A program made the translations under genes and the position numbers. Below are positions 47,801 to 54,876 of a stretch of DNA of 64,000 nucleotides, in pieces; position 1 is the stretch's first letter; every line of letters starts with the position of its first letter. The notes beneath the pieces were generated by a model. The model did no database searches. It was given only the letters and a program-made list of their open reading frames with translations, and had not been told where the DNA came from. The DNA is from Agitococcus sp. (GTDB lineage: Bacteria > Pseudomonadota > Gammaproteobacteria > Pseudomonadales > Moraxellaceae): contig JAUSLJ010000008.1 of the NCBI GenBank assembly GCA_030646715.1, forward strand, positions 186,001-250,000. Direction: 5' to 3'.

Positions 47801-49629
47801 AGGTCTACAGGCCGAGATTGCTGTACAGGAATAGGACTTTGTTGGTTTTGGCTGCCTTGCTCCTTCTGTCTTTGCTGACGCGCCTTGAATACATCGGCCA
47901 GTAGCAACTCCTCATCCTCTTGTGCCATATTCAACTTAGATACTGCGTCATTCAAGGCAATATCGTCGTCTGCAAAAGAGGACAGATTGTTTACTAAATT
48001 TTCGCGCTGAGCCGAAATGGTTGCCTGTTCGCGCTGTTTTTGAGCGTCAGATTCCTGTTGAGCATCTGCTTGACGCTGAAGTAAGTCTTGCTGCTGTTCC
48101 TCTGCGCGTCCTACTGCACCAGCCAATCCTTTTGTCTGGTTAAGCGCAACCGTAATTTCTTCATCAGTCAGCCCAGACTTTCTAAGCTGCCCCATGTTGT
48201 TTTCGCGTAATTGATCCAGACCATCTCGTATAGAGCGTAATTTTTCTGCTGATTGCTGTCCTTCAGGTGTTCCCAATGCTTCAGCCTGTCCAATATGTTG
48301 ATCAAGCTCATTAATACGTTCTACTTGCTGATTAATGGCATGGGCTGTGGTTTTAATACCTAACACCAGATTACGACCTGAGACATTCTCTCCAATAGCT
48401 GCCGTTCCTCTGCCAACAATGCCACCAATCAATCCGCCCTCAAGTCCTGCGCGGCCAATTTGATTCCAATCCTGAGTGTTAAATTCTCCAAGGTCGCCGC
48501 GCACTTGGGATTGCGCATGCTGTCCTTGCCACTGCTCACCACTCTCTTGAAGTCCCTCCTCAACCATGTGTGGAGCGATATTTTTTGCAAATGTTTTCGC
48601 CCCTTCTCTGGAAAAAACTTGCCCAGCTTGTTCGCCAATTCCTAGTCCTGCCAAACGGCTTGTAGCATTGGCGACCACTGCATTTCTTGCGCCTGTCGCC
48701 CCAAGTCGAGATGCTGCCTGACGAGCTGCTGCTCCACCAGCAATGCGGCCAACGCCATGAGCAATAGGCATAGTTAACGCGGTGATAATACTGGTATCAT
48801 TCCCAGCAAGCTCGGCTAGAGCATCCACGGTTTTTTGTATACTGCCGTTGGAATCCTTATATGCCTTCAACAAAGGCGGGTCTTCCTTCAATTCTCCTTT
48901 ATCTACCATCTCTTGATATTTGTTGACACTGGCGAGCAATTGTTCATCAGTAATTTGATTCATTGCATCAAGTGCGGTTTCCTTGCCAGTGCCGTAACCA
49001 AGCAATCCGCCCTGAACCACACTCGACCCCAAAGCAGCAGCACCAGCAACTATAGGGGAAGCCCCAGCAGCAGATAGTCCAACGCCAGCCGCATAAGGAG
49101 CAACCATTAAGGGCGCGATTTGTCCAGTGTTTTCAATGATTGCCCCAGCCAATGTTTGCGGATTACCATCAAGCACGCTTTCTTTGCGTGCTGCCTGCAT
49201 CCCTGGCGATAAATTGGCTATACTGTCATCTCGTACATTACGCATAGATTGAGCGATTTCGCCAGACAATCCATTATTGTTTTCGCCAAAATCGGATATT
49301 CCTTGTGCTGCCCAACTTGCCGCTCCAGCAGCACCAGCCTTGACCAGATTTCCAATGTCGCTAAAACCAGCCTTAACACCGCCTACCATTTGACCAAGGT
49401 TGGATTTCGAAGCCATACCTCGTTCTTCATCGGTCAGTTGGTCACTGGTTACTGAGTCAAATTGCGTTAACGCACCAGCAACCTCATCGTGCGATGCTCC
49501 TGCCGACTGTAGCTTGCCAGCCACATCCGCCATGATTTGCTTACGGCGTTGCTCAATTTGCTCGGTATTGGCTCCGCCAGACTGCAAGCGCTTACGCTCT
49601 TCGCCCCATGCCTGTATTAAGGTTGGCAT
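38872..49629 (-). CDS. Giant phage polyvalent protein (MTase, ADP-ribosyltransferase, ParB-like, HExxGH)
   Basis: A single uninterrupted 3585-residue frame. Visible parts: an N-terminal Ala/Gly-rich region with hydrophobic stretches (about 90-330); a coiled, Gln-rich region (450-620); several low-complexity linkers (600-1150); a ParB/sulfiredoxin-like site DGHHQWMA near 1280; a helical region (1350-1950); an N6-adenine methyltransferase with VLEPSAGMGH near 2010 and NPPF at 2125-2128; a HETLGHFG motif (His2326, His2331); an ADP-ribosyltransferase-like fold of the polyvalent type with VVYHGTG (His2528), KGFYFTKDP and a late DILFSR; and a long helical C-terminal third (2690-3585) with hydrophobic segments near 3040 and 3250, like other large polyvalent-protein domains. 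Such proteins are thought to enter the cell with the phage DNA. It follows virion genes by 6 bp. Confidence 0.9.
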   Translation of the reverse strand: MPTLIQAWGEERKRLQSGGANTEQIEQRRKQIMADVAGKLQSAGASHDEVAGALTQFDSVTSDQLTDEERGMASKSNLGQMVGGVKAGFSDIGNLVKAGAAGAASWAAQGISDFGENNNGLSGEIAQSMRNVRDDSIANLSPGMQAARKESVLDGNPQTLAGAIIENTGQIAPLMVAPYAAGVGLSAAGASPIVAGAAALGSSVVQGGLLGYGTGKETALDAMNQITDEQLLASVNKYQEMVDKGELKEDPPLLKAYKDSNGSIQKTVDALAELAGNDTSIITALTMPIAHGVGRIAGGAAARQAASRLGATGARNAVVANATSRLAGLGIGEQAGQVFSREGAKTFAKNIAPHMVEEGLQESGEQWQGQHAQSQVRGDLGEFNTQDWNQIGRAGLEGGLIGGIVGRGTAAIGENVSGRNLVLGIKTTAHAINQQVERINELDQHIGQAEALGTPEGQQSAEKLRSIRDGLDQLRENNMGQLRKSGLTDEEITVALNQTKGLAGAVGRAEEQQQDLLQRQADAQQESDAQKQREQATISAQRENLVNNLSSFADDDIALNDAVSKLNMAQEDEELLLADVFKARQQRQKEQGSQNQQSPIPVQQSRPVDLKMQKALDELFDKQGNRNPSVMSNEIANKHKIPLTELLPAITERIKQKQQKDDQAKNRVLALPDLTGTQIPNDMAVVSGENGASIVNQSTLPEPAKNNLIDILPKNRPDVLVDSSIIVRSNGKPFSTEQQALQAAKNQRLNNTHQVKPVDGGFALEQRQPEQQPAFPVADNQTPAIDNTQAITDVLAQHIETKSLPDFIGLGNKFGMKPLAIDAQYREMLRTKQAERKALPVAPVEPFVVQPAAKPKPTKNAIDPENDSLLVALAKHGGLSRDEAISHGIDPALLNHRPAFGKPLFPKTGGLSFDRAAEALSQDNYPVFEGNDYNETGLTGGNDRKATVNALASSLMDALNGNDVGTPQYHVAKAQRAYDEEQEQARIDALFEGKGNSKADWLDEVSDALVERLIENPSAATQNVIEVIQNDEGTETADATGNRKAETQPTADETSRATGSEKTTSQSESGGREGASSPRTDTGQQIAEALDATATAISAAAHQSAINRFKKEDGLTYRNPTAIEQVQKDDRYNVEINADGHAVVKGIKDGDAWVGQSPMAQTGRKEAQVTQEQIAEPVTGKEQPSKDIAGNAINDEWTAFADDSGSLNIPRDQMPQIKAEHRGAMVNFLNARDIAHEEQTVTPNNLKPTQAEFSPKKVAKAKQFTEGDRSILVSSDDHVLDGHHQWMAKRDKNEDVKIIRLNAPIRELLNVVKEFPSATTSDESLTPTTPQANNVLGANKVEPEAKQKPAKEKPLKKDSNSKTPTLDKHNALMDSVRNGKAITEDFKQSFADISINKDAILLELNALTKDQLLKEGGYAIQYRYKNDKKSEIADAVYLSMVSEYALGRSITYGMGKNSYENAIKNLVEGTDQQRLDDFAQEYKQMIDGRISDLKAKAEALENPQTLDDFRMLMRKIMADGKSRQEAFLTLSAEQRIKYDELEAESTKEARETRKRAAQAGINTASQTTDGKIIETKHTRDGYDLFVVQLSDRLSTDDYKKVLSEAKKLGGWYSSYKGGGAIVGFQFKDKEAAQAFLALAGGDTTAAKEQISKKQDDYADNRSQSAAERLLDMAEKMEAKANEELDRDRKANTARRARFAASAEYEARSQIALAKTMRNIAESIKNGTAKFLDNIRMKVDVEALRAYIKTAKDNEIRSKHDTYAEQEKRKGQPPTVETADFATYPTYTLFRSDLAFLGRQLLEIDGLKKLGQQIMAVADDVSDAYLEFAKKNIGKVSRFQTKDSALAAFSSKDSAERAIKRSGLTGKAIVLQIKRGEHLVILSPSEAINLKVWEGDADKRITLKREFGNDLVEAVGRRAGKNNKLLPYQFQYAYDKLKALSRIGIETPSEFRNALREFIALQEEATNNKVREMELSMVGRKKDGLDFFPTPEDVAQQMIDSAEITEDMAVLEPSAGMGHIADMIRAAGAEPDVIEMSGERRELLQEKGYHLAEVNNFMDMQPRKFFTYGDVFVAPDGIKGIMRGVSQSRVRLEDEQGNRLGLYNRDELTGVAHRGVWSGYDRIIMNPPFSNRQDAEHVRHAYDLLKPNGRIVAIMGEGVFFGSDKKAVEFREWLESVGGTSEKLPDNSFMDSSLPVNTGVNARMVIIDKQDSDSQFNNDKPASTDAMLRRKNDIEAILAIGKNPNPEKGLSVAQAQRVADAFMREYNGNIPLEIRVVAKQEEAYGQQYSQENIGYAINGSYQSTKRRVVLVASSFRNPFEARDTLRHETLGHFGLNTFSPSEKMAILQRIIASKSALSKQWQEIDKLYADQSELMRAEEVFAFAAESGPYSALGEAWNNILALLGKALRKAGIIKSELTSSELHKLAQSIAKGIRNGTRQQQTFPQSDSSQFSRAEQSQFERLLAQAGKMIAEQGKLLAPNGNQSKLNRTQWAQVRTANFRNWFGDWVNDPANASKVVDENGEPLVVYHGTGKDFNAFDKEQRGSSIGYEGSDKGFYFTKDPNDAELYAFMSDDLAQNIMPVFLNIRNPSKKDSTSEEGVSEAIKSGHDGMINLFGDAGQYGGHYVVFESNQIKSATGNQGAFSAKNDDILFSRRLPNSPPEQRQSASNDILDKVKREWVARTQTISQIGLWYATIGSKQGLAHKDPQYKKVFDLIQKLLNHVNVDAYDAIEQAPDLLGRLETWGDHAREFKRLNPFEFNRINKDREAAAVALFEGTLANGIFTDKELKDYYELTADQIAIYRDAHSVVNKSLDNLAKSEIIRLYMNTDAVNWSAVESLINEDVDIDKTHDELTELVTAREKNLKSEISEIKSLLDAMDKSGTQHKEAIKNIKKMEAEVDKFIEAKKAASNVLTAKDKLIAKGYIPLMRFGDYTLTIRDKNNEVIYFEMFETRRDANAAKYDLKKELKEGDTIETGTISHKEFEMFKGLTPETVALFAKETGLEGDPAYQKYLELAVSNKSPMKRLIHRKGIAGFNKDIQRTLASFVMSNARLSAKNIYNSRVMQAISEIDQSKGALKDDAIELHQFVSSPLESLAWFRNILFLWNLGLSVAFGAINLLQPLISTLPKMSTSLPVMQSARILAKAYWKLTESALYDGAPKGYEKEFARAKREGKVDPQNTWLLQGIERGTSGLTSNYYHNISKAMGLIAQVTESTNRRATLIAGLDAAKIIGEAKLKELGFDTPYDYAVDLIDQTQNISNKGNRSNWAQSPLGALLLVFRSFAVNQLELLARMARDKGDKYRKGFLLAIALMWAQAGVMGLPYAQNLTDLFETAYGVAGKPLNVEREIREFFGNTPAEIFMYGVSATPGFAVDLHGKLSMGNTFPATGLFNPNNDDRAKSREITEFFGASGGLLNKAIDSTLLFGQGDIAEGAKNLAPRFATSAMKAEQMAETGVYTNRLDALGSKVADVTMADVIIKALDFQPARVAREQRIRGMELKDIAIQKKKEGYFVKELKEAFTEKDKPRIAAIRLEIKRWNEENPTYRVGINIRRQVIQPLRKNQKEWIDRAGVPREMKSVLRQDRAGE

Positions 49630-49635
49630 ATTAGA

Positions 49636-50697
49636 TTATCTCGGCAATTGGTAGTTATTTAGTATGGACTGCACGGCAGGGCTAATTACTGCGGCCTTAG
49701 CTGGCGGCTGACCAATTCCATTTTTCGATGGGGTTGGCCTCGCGTCGTACGGAACGGGAAGCTGAGGTTGCGTGTTGAGGACAGGCTGAGTTGTTGATTG
49801 GCTTGGCTTTGAGGCTAACCAGTCGTTATACGCCTGCATTGATGGGGTTCGCCTGTTTATCATTGACCATTCGGCAAACTCTTTATGTCGCTTTTCAGAG
49901 TAAACAATTGATGTTTTTTCTGTGCCATTCATCGGGTCTCCAGTAGTCACCTGCTCAGTGAATAGTGTCTTAAGATCAGATGCACCAAGCGGCTTTAACG
50001 GGTTGTCTTTTAGGCTATCAATCAATTTCGCCCGTGCTGTGTCAATAGCGCCTGCTTCCTTAATCTCTTTCATTCTGAAATCATGATTGATACCAGCCTC
50101 AACAATTTTGTTTTTTTGCTGTCTATTTTCTTTATCAACCTCTTGTTCTTTTTCGACGTACAATTTCGCCCGTGTCGTTGGGTCGTGAAACATCATGGCC
50201 ATATTCGCCACATTTTTCGGATCAATTCCATCAACAGTGACGGGCTGCCGACCATCCGCGAAGGTACGAATCTCTTTGGTCTTTCCGTTTGCGTCCAACA
50301 CAATCTTTCCTGTTGCATCACGCGAATAATCCACTTGGTAAGGCATTCCAAACGCTGGGTCATTATTCATGGCCATAAAGCCATCTAATATGCCTTGAGG
50401 ATTGCCTTCAGAATTCATGATTGGTGTCGCGTATTTCTGCCACGCATGCAGATTTTTGTATTCCTCCATATCGCGTTCGGTTTTAACCTTGTTAGCAGCA
50501 ATCGTTTGCTGATTAAGTACGGACTGCTGGTCATTGATTCCCATCTGAGCAACATGAGACTCACCTGCACGCTTATCAGCAGCATCTAGTCGTGAGCGTT
50601 CATAAGCTTTATCGCCTTCACGCTCCTGCTTTTTCTCCGCATCTTGCATCCCTTGCATAAAGCCTGTAGCTAGTCCTGAAAGTCCTGGCATAAACAT
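49636..50697 (-). CDS. Putative internal virion/ejection protein
   Basis: A 353-residue, strongly hydrophilic, helical protein. The N-terminus is short and hydrophobic (MFMPGLSGLATGFMQGM), then charged coil (DAEKKQEREGDKAYERSRLD). A central part contains NDPAFGMPYQVDYSRDATGKI, then a second coil and a Pro/Gln-rich C-terminus. This layout is that of phage internal core or pilot proteins encoded before the giant gene in short-tailed phages. No enzyme motif seen. GGAG lies 8 bases before the ATG. Confidence 0.6.
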   Translation of the reverse strand: MFMPGLSGLATGFMQGMQDAEKKQEREGDKAYERSRLDAADKRAGESHVAQMGINDQQSVLNQQTIAANKVKTERDMEEYKNLHAWQKYATPIMNSEGNPQGILDGFMAMNNDPAFGMPYQVDYSRDATGKIVLDANGKTKEIRTFADGRQPVTVDGIDPKNVANMAMMFHDPTTRAKLYVEKEQEVDKENRQQKNKIVEAGINHDFRMKEIKEAGAIDTARAKLIDSLKDNPLKPLGASDLKTLFTEQVTTGDPMNGTEKTSIVYSEKRHKEFAEWSMINRRTPSMQAYNDWLASKPSQSTTQPVLNTQPQLPVPYDARPTPSKNGIGQPPAKAAVISPAVQSILNNYQLPR

Positions 50698-50712
50698 AAT
50701 CTTTACTCCGTT

Positions 50713-51456
50713 TTATGCCGCGCCACGAATGGCTGAATATGGCTGCTGCTGATAGGATGGGAGCGAAAACGGATTGTCCGTATAGTTTGTTCCTGGCTTG
50801 ATGACTACGCCGTTGTTTGCAGTTGCTGGTGGTTTATTTCCTAGTCCAGAAATATATTTACCCGCCACATTGCCAGCCACATTGAAAAACTGCCCTGCTT
50901 GATTCGCGGCATTGTTAGCCATTTGTCCGTAGGTGTTCGACATACCAGACATAGCACTATTCATATCGTTAGTAGCTACACCCATCTGACCAAGCCCCAT
51001 TTGCATAGCGTTATTGCGCCGTAAATAGGTTTGGTTATTCGCATTGACGCGCTCACCTTCGCGCGCTGCTGTAATATTCCCAGCTTTTGCCGTTGCCTCT
51101 GCTATACCAGTTTGTCGAGCCGTGGATTCAGCACGTCCGCTGTTGGGATTGATCCCCATGCGTTGCATATTTCGCAAACGCGCACCTTCTGCGCCAGCAA
51201 ACTGAGTAGACACATCAGCAGCGGCACGAGAAGTCACTCCGCCAAGATCAGCGGTAACACCCTCCTTAGCATCAGCAATCAACTTCTGTTCGATGTCGCC
51301 ATAGTTTGTCTTGTAGTCAGTGTATCGTTGCTTCGCAAAATCAAACATCTCACGCTGTAGAGCTAGCTGTTCTTTAGCCATTTTTTTTGATGACTTTGAC
51401 GAAGTAATCCCACCAAGAAGAGACATCCCTCCAACTGCAACCGCTGCGTAAGTCAT
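50713..51456 (-). CDS. Putative internal virion protein (Ala/Asn/Gly-rich, helical)
   Basis: A 247-residue protein beginning MTYAAVAVGGMSLLGGITSS, a short hydrophobic Gly-rich segment, followed by a coiled coil (KEQLALQREMFDFAKQRYTD) and Ala/Asn/Met-rich low-complexity helices. Such proteins in podoviruses are internal/ejection components; the exact role is inferred. ATG 51456 with GGAG in GAAAGGAGAATCATC is chosen over an upstream in-frame codon at 51489; it overlaps the stop codon of the preceding gene (ATGA). Confidence 0.6.
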   Translation of the reverse strand: MTYAAVAVGGMSLLGGITSSKSSKKMAKEQLALQREMFDFAKQRYTDYKTNYGDIEQKLIADAKEGVTADLGGVTSRAAADVSTQFAGAEGARLRNMQRMGINPNSGRAESTARQTGIAEATAKAGNITAAREGERVNANNQTYLRRNNAMQMGLGQMGVATNDMNSAMSGMSNTYGQMANNAANQAGQFFNVAGNVAGKYISGLGNKPPATANNGVVIKPGTNYTDNPFSLPSYQQQPYSAIRGAA

Positions 51457-51920
51457 GATGATTCTCCTTTCAGAAATTGAGTTGCCCATGTTTCTCGATC
51501 AGGGCAGGTAAATACGTCCTCAATCCCATCTGGATCAGGTGAGCCTTCGTACTTATGAAATGTTGTCCACACGGTATCGCTGATCGCATAAACCATACGT
51601 TTAGTACCTGCGGGTGAATGAAAGCGGCATGGCGCCATATAGGTTTTTTTGTGAATTTCTTTGGTGAGTAGGTTTTCTTCGACTACCTGCACGATGCCTA
51701 GGGAAATGACACTTAGATGCTCGCCTTTATGGATTCGGCCAGCAACTAACGTCCCTTCTGGAATAAGAATTTCACGCGAGTAAATGCCTAGAATAAAAGC
51801 GTGTTCCACTGGCGGAATGATATGGAGGTGTGTTTCCTGCTCCATTCTTTGCTGGAGCTGTACCAATGACTCCCGCTCAGAAATGGCAGGAGAAGAATGA
51901 TCTAATAAATCTAGTTCCAT
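51453..51920 (-). CDS. Cupin-like phage protein
   Basis: A 155-residue protein. Residues 35-130 have the pattern of a small double-stranded beta-helix: FILGIYSREILIPEGTLVAG, RIHKGEHLSVISLGIVQVVE and FHSPAGTKRMVYAISDTVWTTFH (in parts), with His-rich strands. Similar single-domain proteins of unknown role are widespread among phages. ATG 51920 with AGGG 7 bases upstream is preferred over TTG 51926. It is followed by the internal virion genes with a 4-bp overlap. Confidence 0.65.
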   Translation of the reverse strand: MELDLLDHSSPAISERESLVQLQQRMEQETHLHIIPPVEHAFILGIYSREILIPEGTLVAGRIHKGEHLSVISLGIVQVVEENLLTKEIHKKTYMAPCRFHSPAGTKRMVYAISDTVWTTFHKYEGSPDPDGIEDVFTCPDRETWATQFLKGESS

Positions 51921-52047
51921 AACCAAGCCCTGAGAGGGTCTGGTTAGCTGTTTGTTGCCCTAAAAAGTGGGGCTAAAGTAAGGATAATATAGCATATAAA
52001 GACAGTAATAAATTGATGCAAAAAATGACTTAATTAGGTTTTGTCGC

Positions 52048-54447
52048 CTATAAAGGTTCTCTGTAATTTATTCTTTCTTTGATAATGGCGCGTAGTGCTG
52101 TTTCTTCTGCATATGTTAATGATAAGAACGTAGTTGCCTTATTTGCTGTGGCCGTTATTGCTAATGTTTGGTCATTTATAGGTGTAGTAAAATCGCTTGA
52201 TGGTACAGACACCATTTGGAATGAAACGGTTATTTGGCCAGACAGCGTATCGTCATCACTACCACCTGCTTGATAAAAAGCCTTAAATACGACTGCTACT
52301 TTAAGTTTTCTGTTTTCTTTATAGCCCAACACCCCAAGATCATCACCACAAACGATTAAGGTTTGGTTTGGGTTTGTCTCCACATTGCTTTGCAGCTCAA
52401 CCTCGACCGCAGCAACATCACCAGTACCTGTATTTTTATAGGCGGTAACCACGCCGTCTGATGCTGTGTTTAACTGCATTTTTAGAAGGTATTGACTAGG
52501 TATCCCGCTGGTTACTGAGTTGTCATTATAATTATTGCTTGGTAGTGATTGGCTTTCGCTAAAGATGTAAACATCCATGTAGGCGTTGCCATATTCGTTT
52601 CCTACGGGATTTCCCTCAGTAGGTACATTAATCAGAATTGAAAACCCGATATGGTCTTTACTGGCCCTGTATCGCGTTGCATCGCTTCTGTAATCATAAG
52701 GCCTGATTGATGAGTATTCACCAGTCTGGAAAAAGGCAAATGGTCGAGAATATCCTGAGCCAGTCACTAATGAACTACTTGTCCATGACTCCGTTTTTTG
52801 ACAACCTGAAGGAAAGCATAGGTATTGATTAAACTCAGGCTCAGATATGGGAATATCGTTATCGTAAACGTATTGTGAGGCTGTGACTTGTTCACCAAAT
52901 GCAAGAAAGTCAAAATTCGCTCGATTAAAACTAACAGAATCACCAGCCAAGTCATCAAAGTAGCCATCTGCGCCACTTAGAATATCGACATTCATGTACA
53001 AGTTAACGCCGTCAAATACAAAGTATTTGTTTCCGTTGGCCATCCCTGTATCAAGTTTTAGTTTAGGGATTCCATTTTCAACTCCCATCCAAAAACCTGA
53101 TTGCTCGGCAGGATTTGCAAACTCATCAAACCCATACCAAAGCTTTTGTAAAATGCGGATATTTGCGTTTAGATCGCCTGTTGTGATTTTATCGGCAACT
53201 AAGTTACCTATTTTGGCACTAGTAATACTGGCGTTCTTGATGAAAGCCGTGTCGATAAAGACCGCAGGACTGCCATCCTCCAATCGCCCTACGACTAATG
53301 GCAATCTTTCTGTTGCTGCAATGCACTGCCACTCAATACTGCCATCATTGACAGTGTTGTTTACCGTGGTAGGCCATGTGGGTTCAATGCTTGCTGATAT
53401 ACCGCCATCAATCACCATGTACTGATAGCCATTCTCTACGGTTGGCTGAACGTATTGGTAAGGTGCGTATGTCGTATTGGGTAGCCATTTAACCGTGGTT
53501 AATAACTGCTTGACATAATCAGGGTTGTAACTTGTCTCACCTTTGACTCCAGCAGCCGCATTAAACTCGCCTTTAACGCCAGAATCGCTAACAACTCTCG
53601 CCCAATAGTATTTAGTTGCTGCACTACCAACATTATCGACATAGCCCTCTACGGATGTTTTGGCAATGATGACGGCCTGTCCTACGTCATCAACGCTCGA
53701 TCGCCATAATTCTGTGTATCCAAAGTTACTAAACGATGGGTTATGCCACTGAATAATAATCGTTGCCAGTGCGCCATCCGCTGTTAATCCTGTCACCTTT
53801 GGCGGTGTAGTTAAGTTTGTTTTTGGTGGAGTAACATTCCCGCCACTTCCTACACCAACAATCCCCAAATTAGCTAAATCAGCCGCTGAAACAAGCCTGC
53901 TACCATCCTCGCCAAAAATATACTTTTGAATGATTTTCCCTACACTGTTAAACCATGACTGTGTTTGTTTGTCTTGATTTAAAGGTATGCGTGGGATTTG
54001 CAAATCTCGGCGCGATGAAACAACAAATTTAGCGGAAATTGCTTCGGCTGTTGGTGGGGTAATATTTGAAACAGTAATATACGCTTTCAGAAATTGTTTT
54101 TTCTGAGCAAGCAAGCCAATGATATTATTTGAAACAGACGATGAGCCGCTAATAGATTGTCTTGGCTGGGTTAGGCTTCCAGATATAAAACAATCAACAT
54201 TGGATATATTTGCGCTAACCCTTTGGATGGGTTGTTGAATGCTTGATGATATGTCGTAATGAACATAGCAAATAGCAGTGAGCGATTGTCTTGCTTGTAT
54301 TGCCGATGGATTAACAGTCAACAGATTACCAGTAAATGATTGGCTCGCTTGTGTCAGATTACCGATGGAGTCAAATGATAAGCTTAATGCGCCAGAAATT
54401 GACTGAGTAGCTTGAGTTAATAATCCATCACAATCAAAATCCGACAT
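52048..54447 (-). CDS. Tail fibre/host-specificity protein with N-terminal short repeats
   Basis: A 799-residue protein. The first 130 residues are six copies of a 19-22-residue repeat with the core LTQxxQSxSG (for example GLLTQATQSISG, GNLTQASQSFTG, GSLTQPRQSISG). A fibronectin-III-like domain follows (about 205-300: PPKVTGLTADGALATIIIQW, WRSSVDDVG, YYWARVVS). The region near 400-440, FIKNASITSAKIGNLVADKI, is the turn seen in the central part of lambda gpJ-like host-specificity proteins. The C-terminal 300 residues are beta-rich and contact-type. Attachment to the host surface is inferred. Confidence 0.7.
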   Translation of the reverse strand: MSDFDCDGLLTQATQSISGALSLSFDSIGNLTQASQSFTGNLLTVNPSAIQARQSLTAICYVHYDISSSIQQPIQRVSANISNVDCFISGSLTQPRQSISGSSSVSNNIIGLLAQKKQFLKAYITVSNITPPTAEAISAKFVVSSRRDLQIPRIPLNQDKQTQSWFNSVGKIIQKYIFGEDGSRLVSAADLANLGIVGVGSGGNVTPPKTNLTTPPKVTGLTADGALATIIIQWHNPSFSNFGYTELWRSSVDDVGQAVIIAKTSVEGYVDNVGSAATKYYWARVVSDSGVKGEFNAAAGVKGETSYNPDYVKQLLTTVKWLPNTTYAPYQYVQPTVENGYQYMVIDGGISASIEPTWPTTVNNTVNDGSIEWQCIAATERLPLVVGRLEDGSPAVFIDTAFIKNASITSAKIGNLVADKITTGDLNANIRILQKLWYGFDEFANPAEQSGFWMGVENGIPKLKLDTGMANGNKYFVFDGVNLYMNVDILSGADGYFDDLAGDSVSFNRANFDFLAFGEQVTASQYVYDNDIPISEPEFNQYLCFPSGCQKTESWTSSSLVTGSGYSRPFAFFQTGEYSSIRPYDYRSDATRYRASKDHIGFSILINVPTEGNPVGNEYGNAYMDVYIFSESQSLPSNNYNDNSVTSGIPSQYLLKMQLNTASDGVVTAYKNTGTGDVAAVEVELQSNVETNPNQTLIVCGDDLGVLGYKENRKLKVAVVFKAFYQAGGSDDDTLSGQITVSFQMVSVPSSDFTTPINDQTLAITATANKATTFLSLTYAEETALRAIIKERINYREPL

Positions 54448-54458
54448 ATTTAACAGCC

Positions 54459-54866
54459 TTACTCTTTAGCTACGGTATATACAAAAGAATTAGCCCCGAC
54501 ACTTGCTCCAAATGCAATTGGACTTGCTGTTATCTGTAAATCACACCCACTTAACCCAACTGTACAGTCAAACATAACTGTAGTTCCATCCGATTTATAT
54601 GCTCTCGCCCATGCTGGTGTTCCTGATGCGTTGGCTGACGAATCTTGCGTAATTGCATTAAATGTTAATACCCCATTTACCGCAACAGGCGCAGCGTCAG
54701 CATTAAAACGCAACTCTGCCAGCAATACTTGTGCGCCGATTGCTGTATCCGCATTGGTCGGTTGTGTGCCATCGTAAATACGAATATAGCCATTATCCAG
54801 TAGCACCGACAAAGCATCTGCCTCTGCATTAACCGCTGCATTTGAAAGTTTTAAATTATTCGCCAT
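54459..54866 (-). CDS. Small phage virion-associated protein
   Basis: A 135-residue beta-rich protein starting MANNLKLSNAAVNAEADALS and containing LDNGYIRIYDGTQPTNAD (parts). Proteins of this pattern are common among tail genes of tailed phages, but the role is not known. It lies 11 bp after the 54877-56574 gene and just before the repeat-bearing fibre gene. Confidence 0.6.
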   Translation of the reverse strand: MANNLKLSNAAVNAEADALSVLLDNGYIRIYDGTQPTNADTAIGAQVLLAELRFNADAAPVAVNGVLTFNAITQDSSANASGTPAWARAYKSDGTTVMFDCTVGLSGCDLQITASPIAFGASVGANSFVYTVAKE

Positions 54867-54876
54867 GTTCTTTACT

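Noticed and set aside
51993-52021. TTGCAT and TATATG 17 bp apart on the minus strand before the cupin-like gene
   Set aside because: Agreement with consensus is weak at both boxes and the region is A+T-rich; a chance match is likely.
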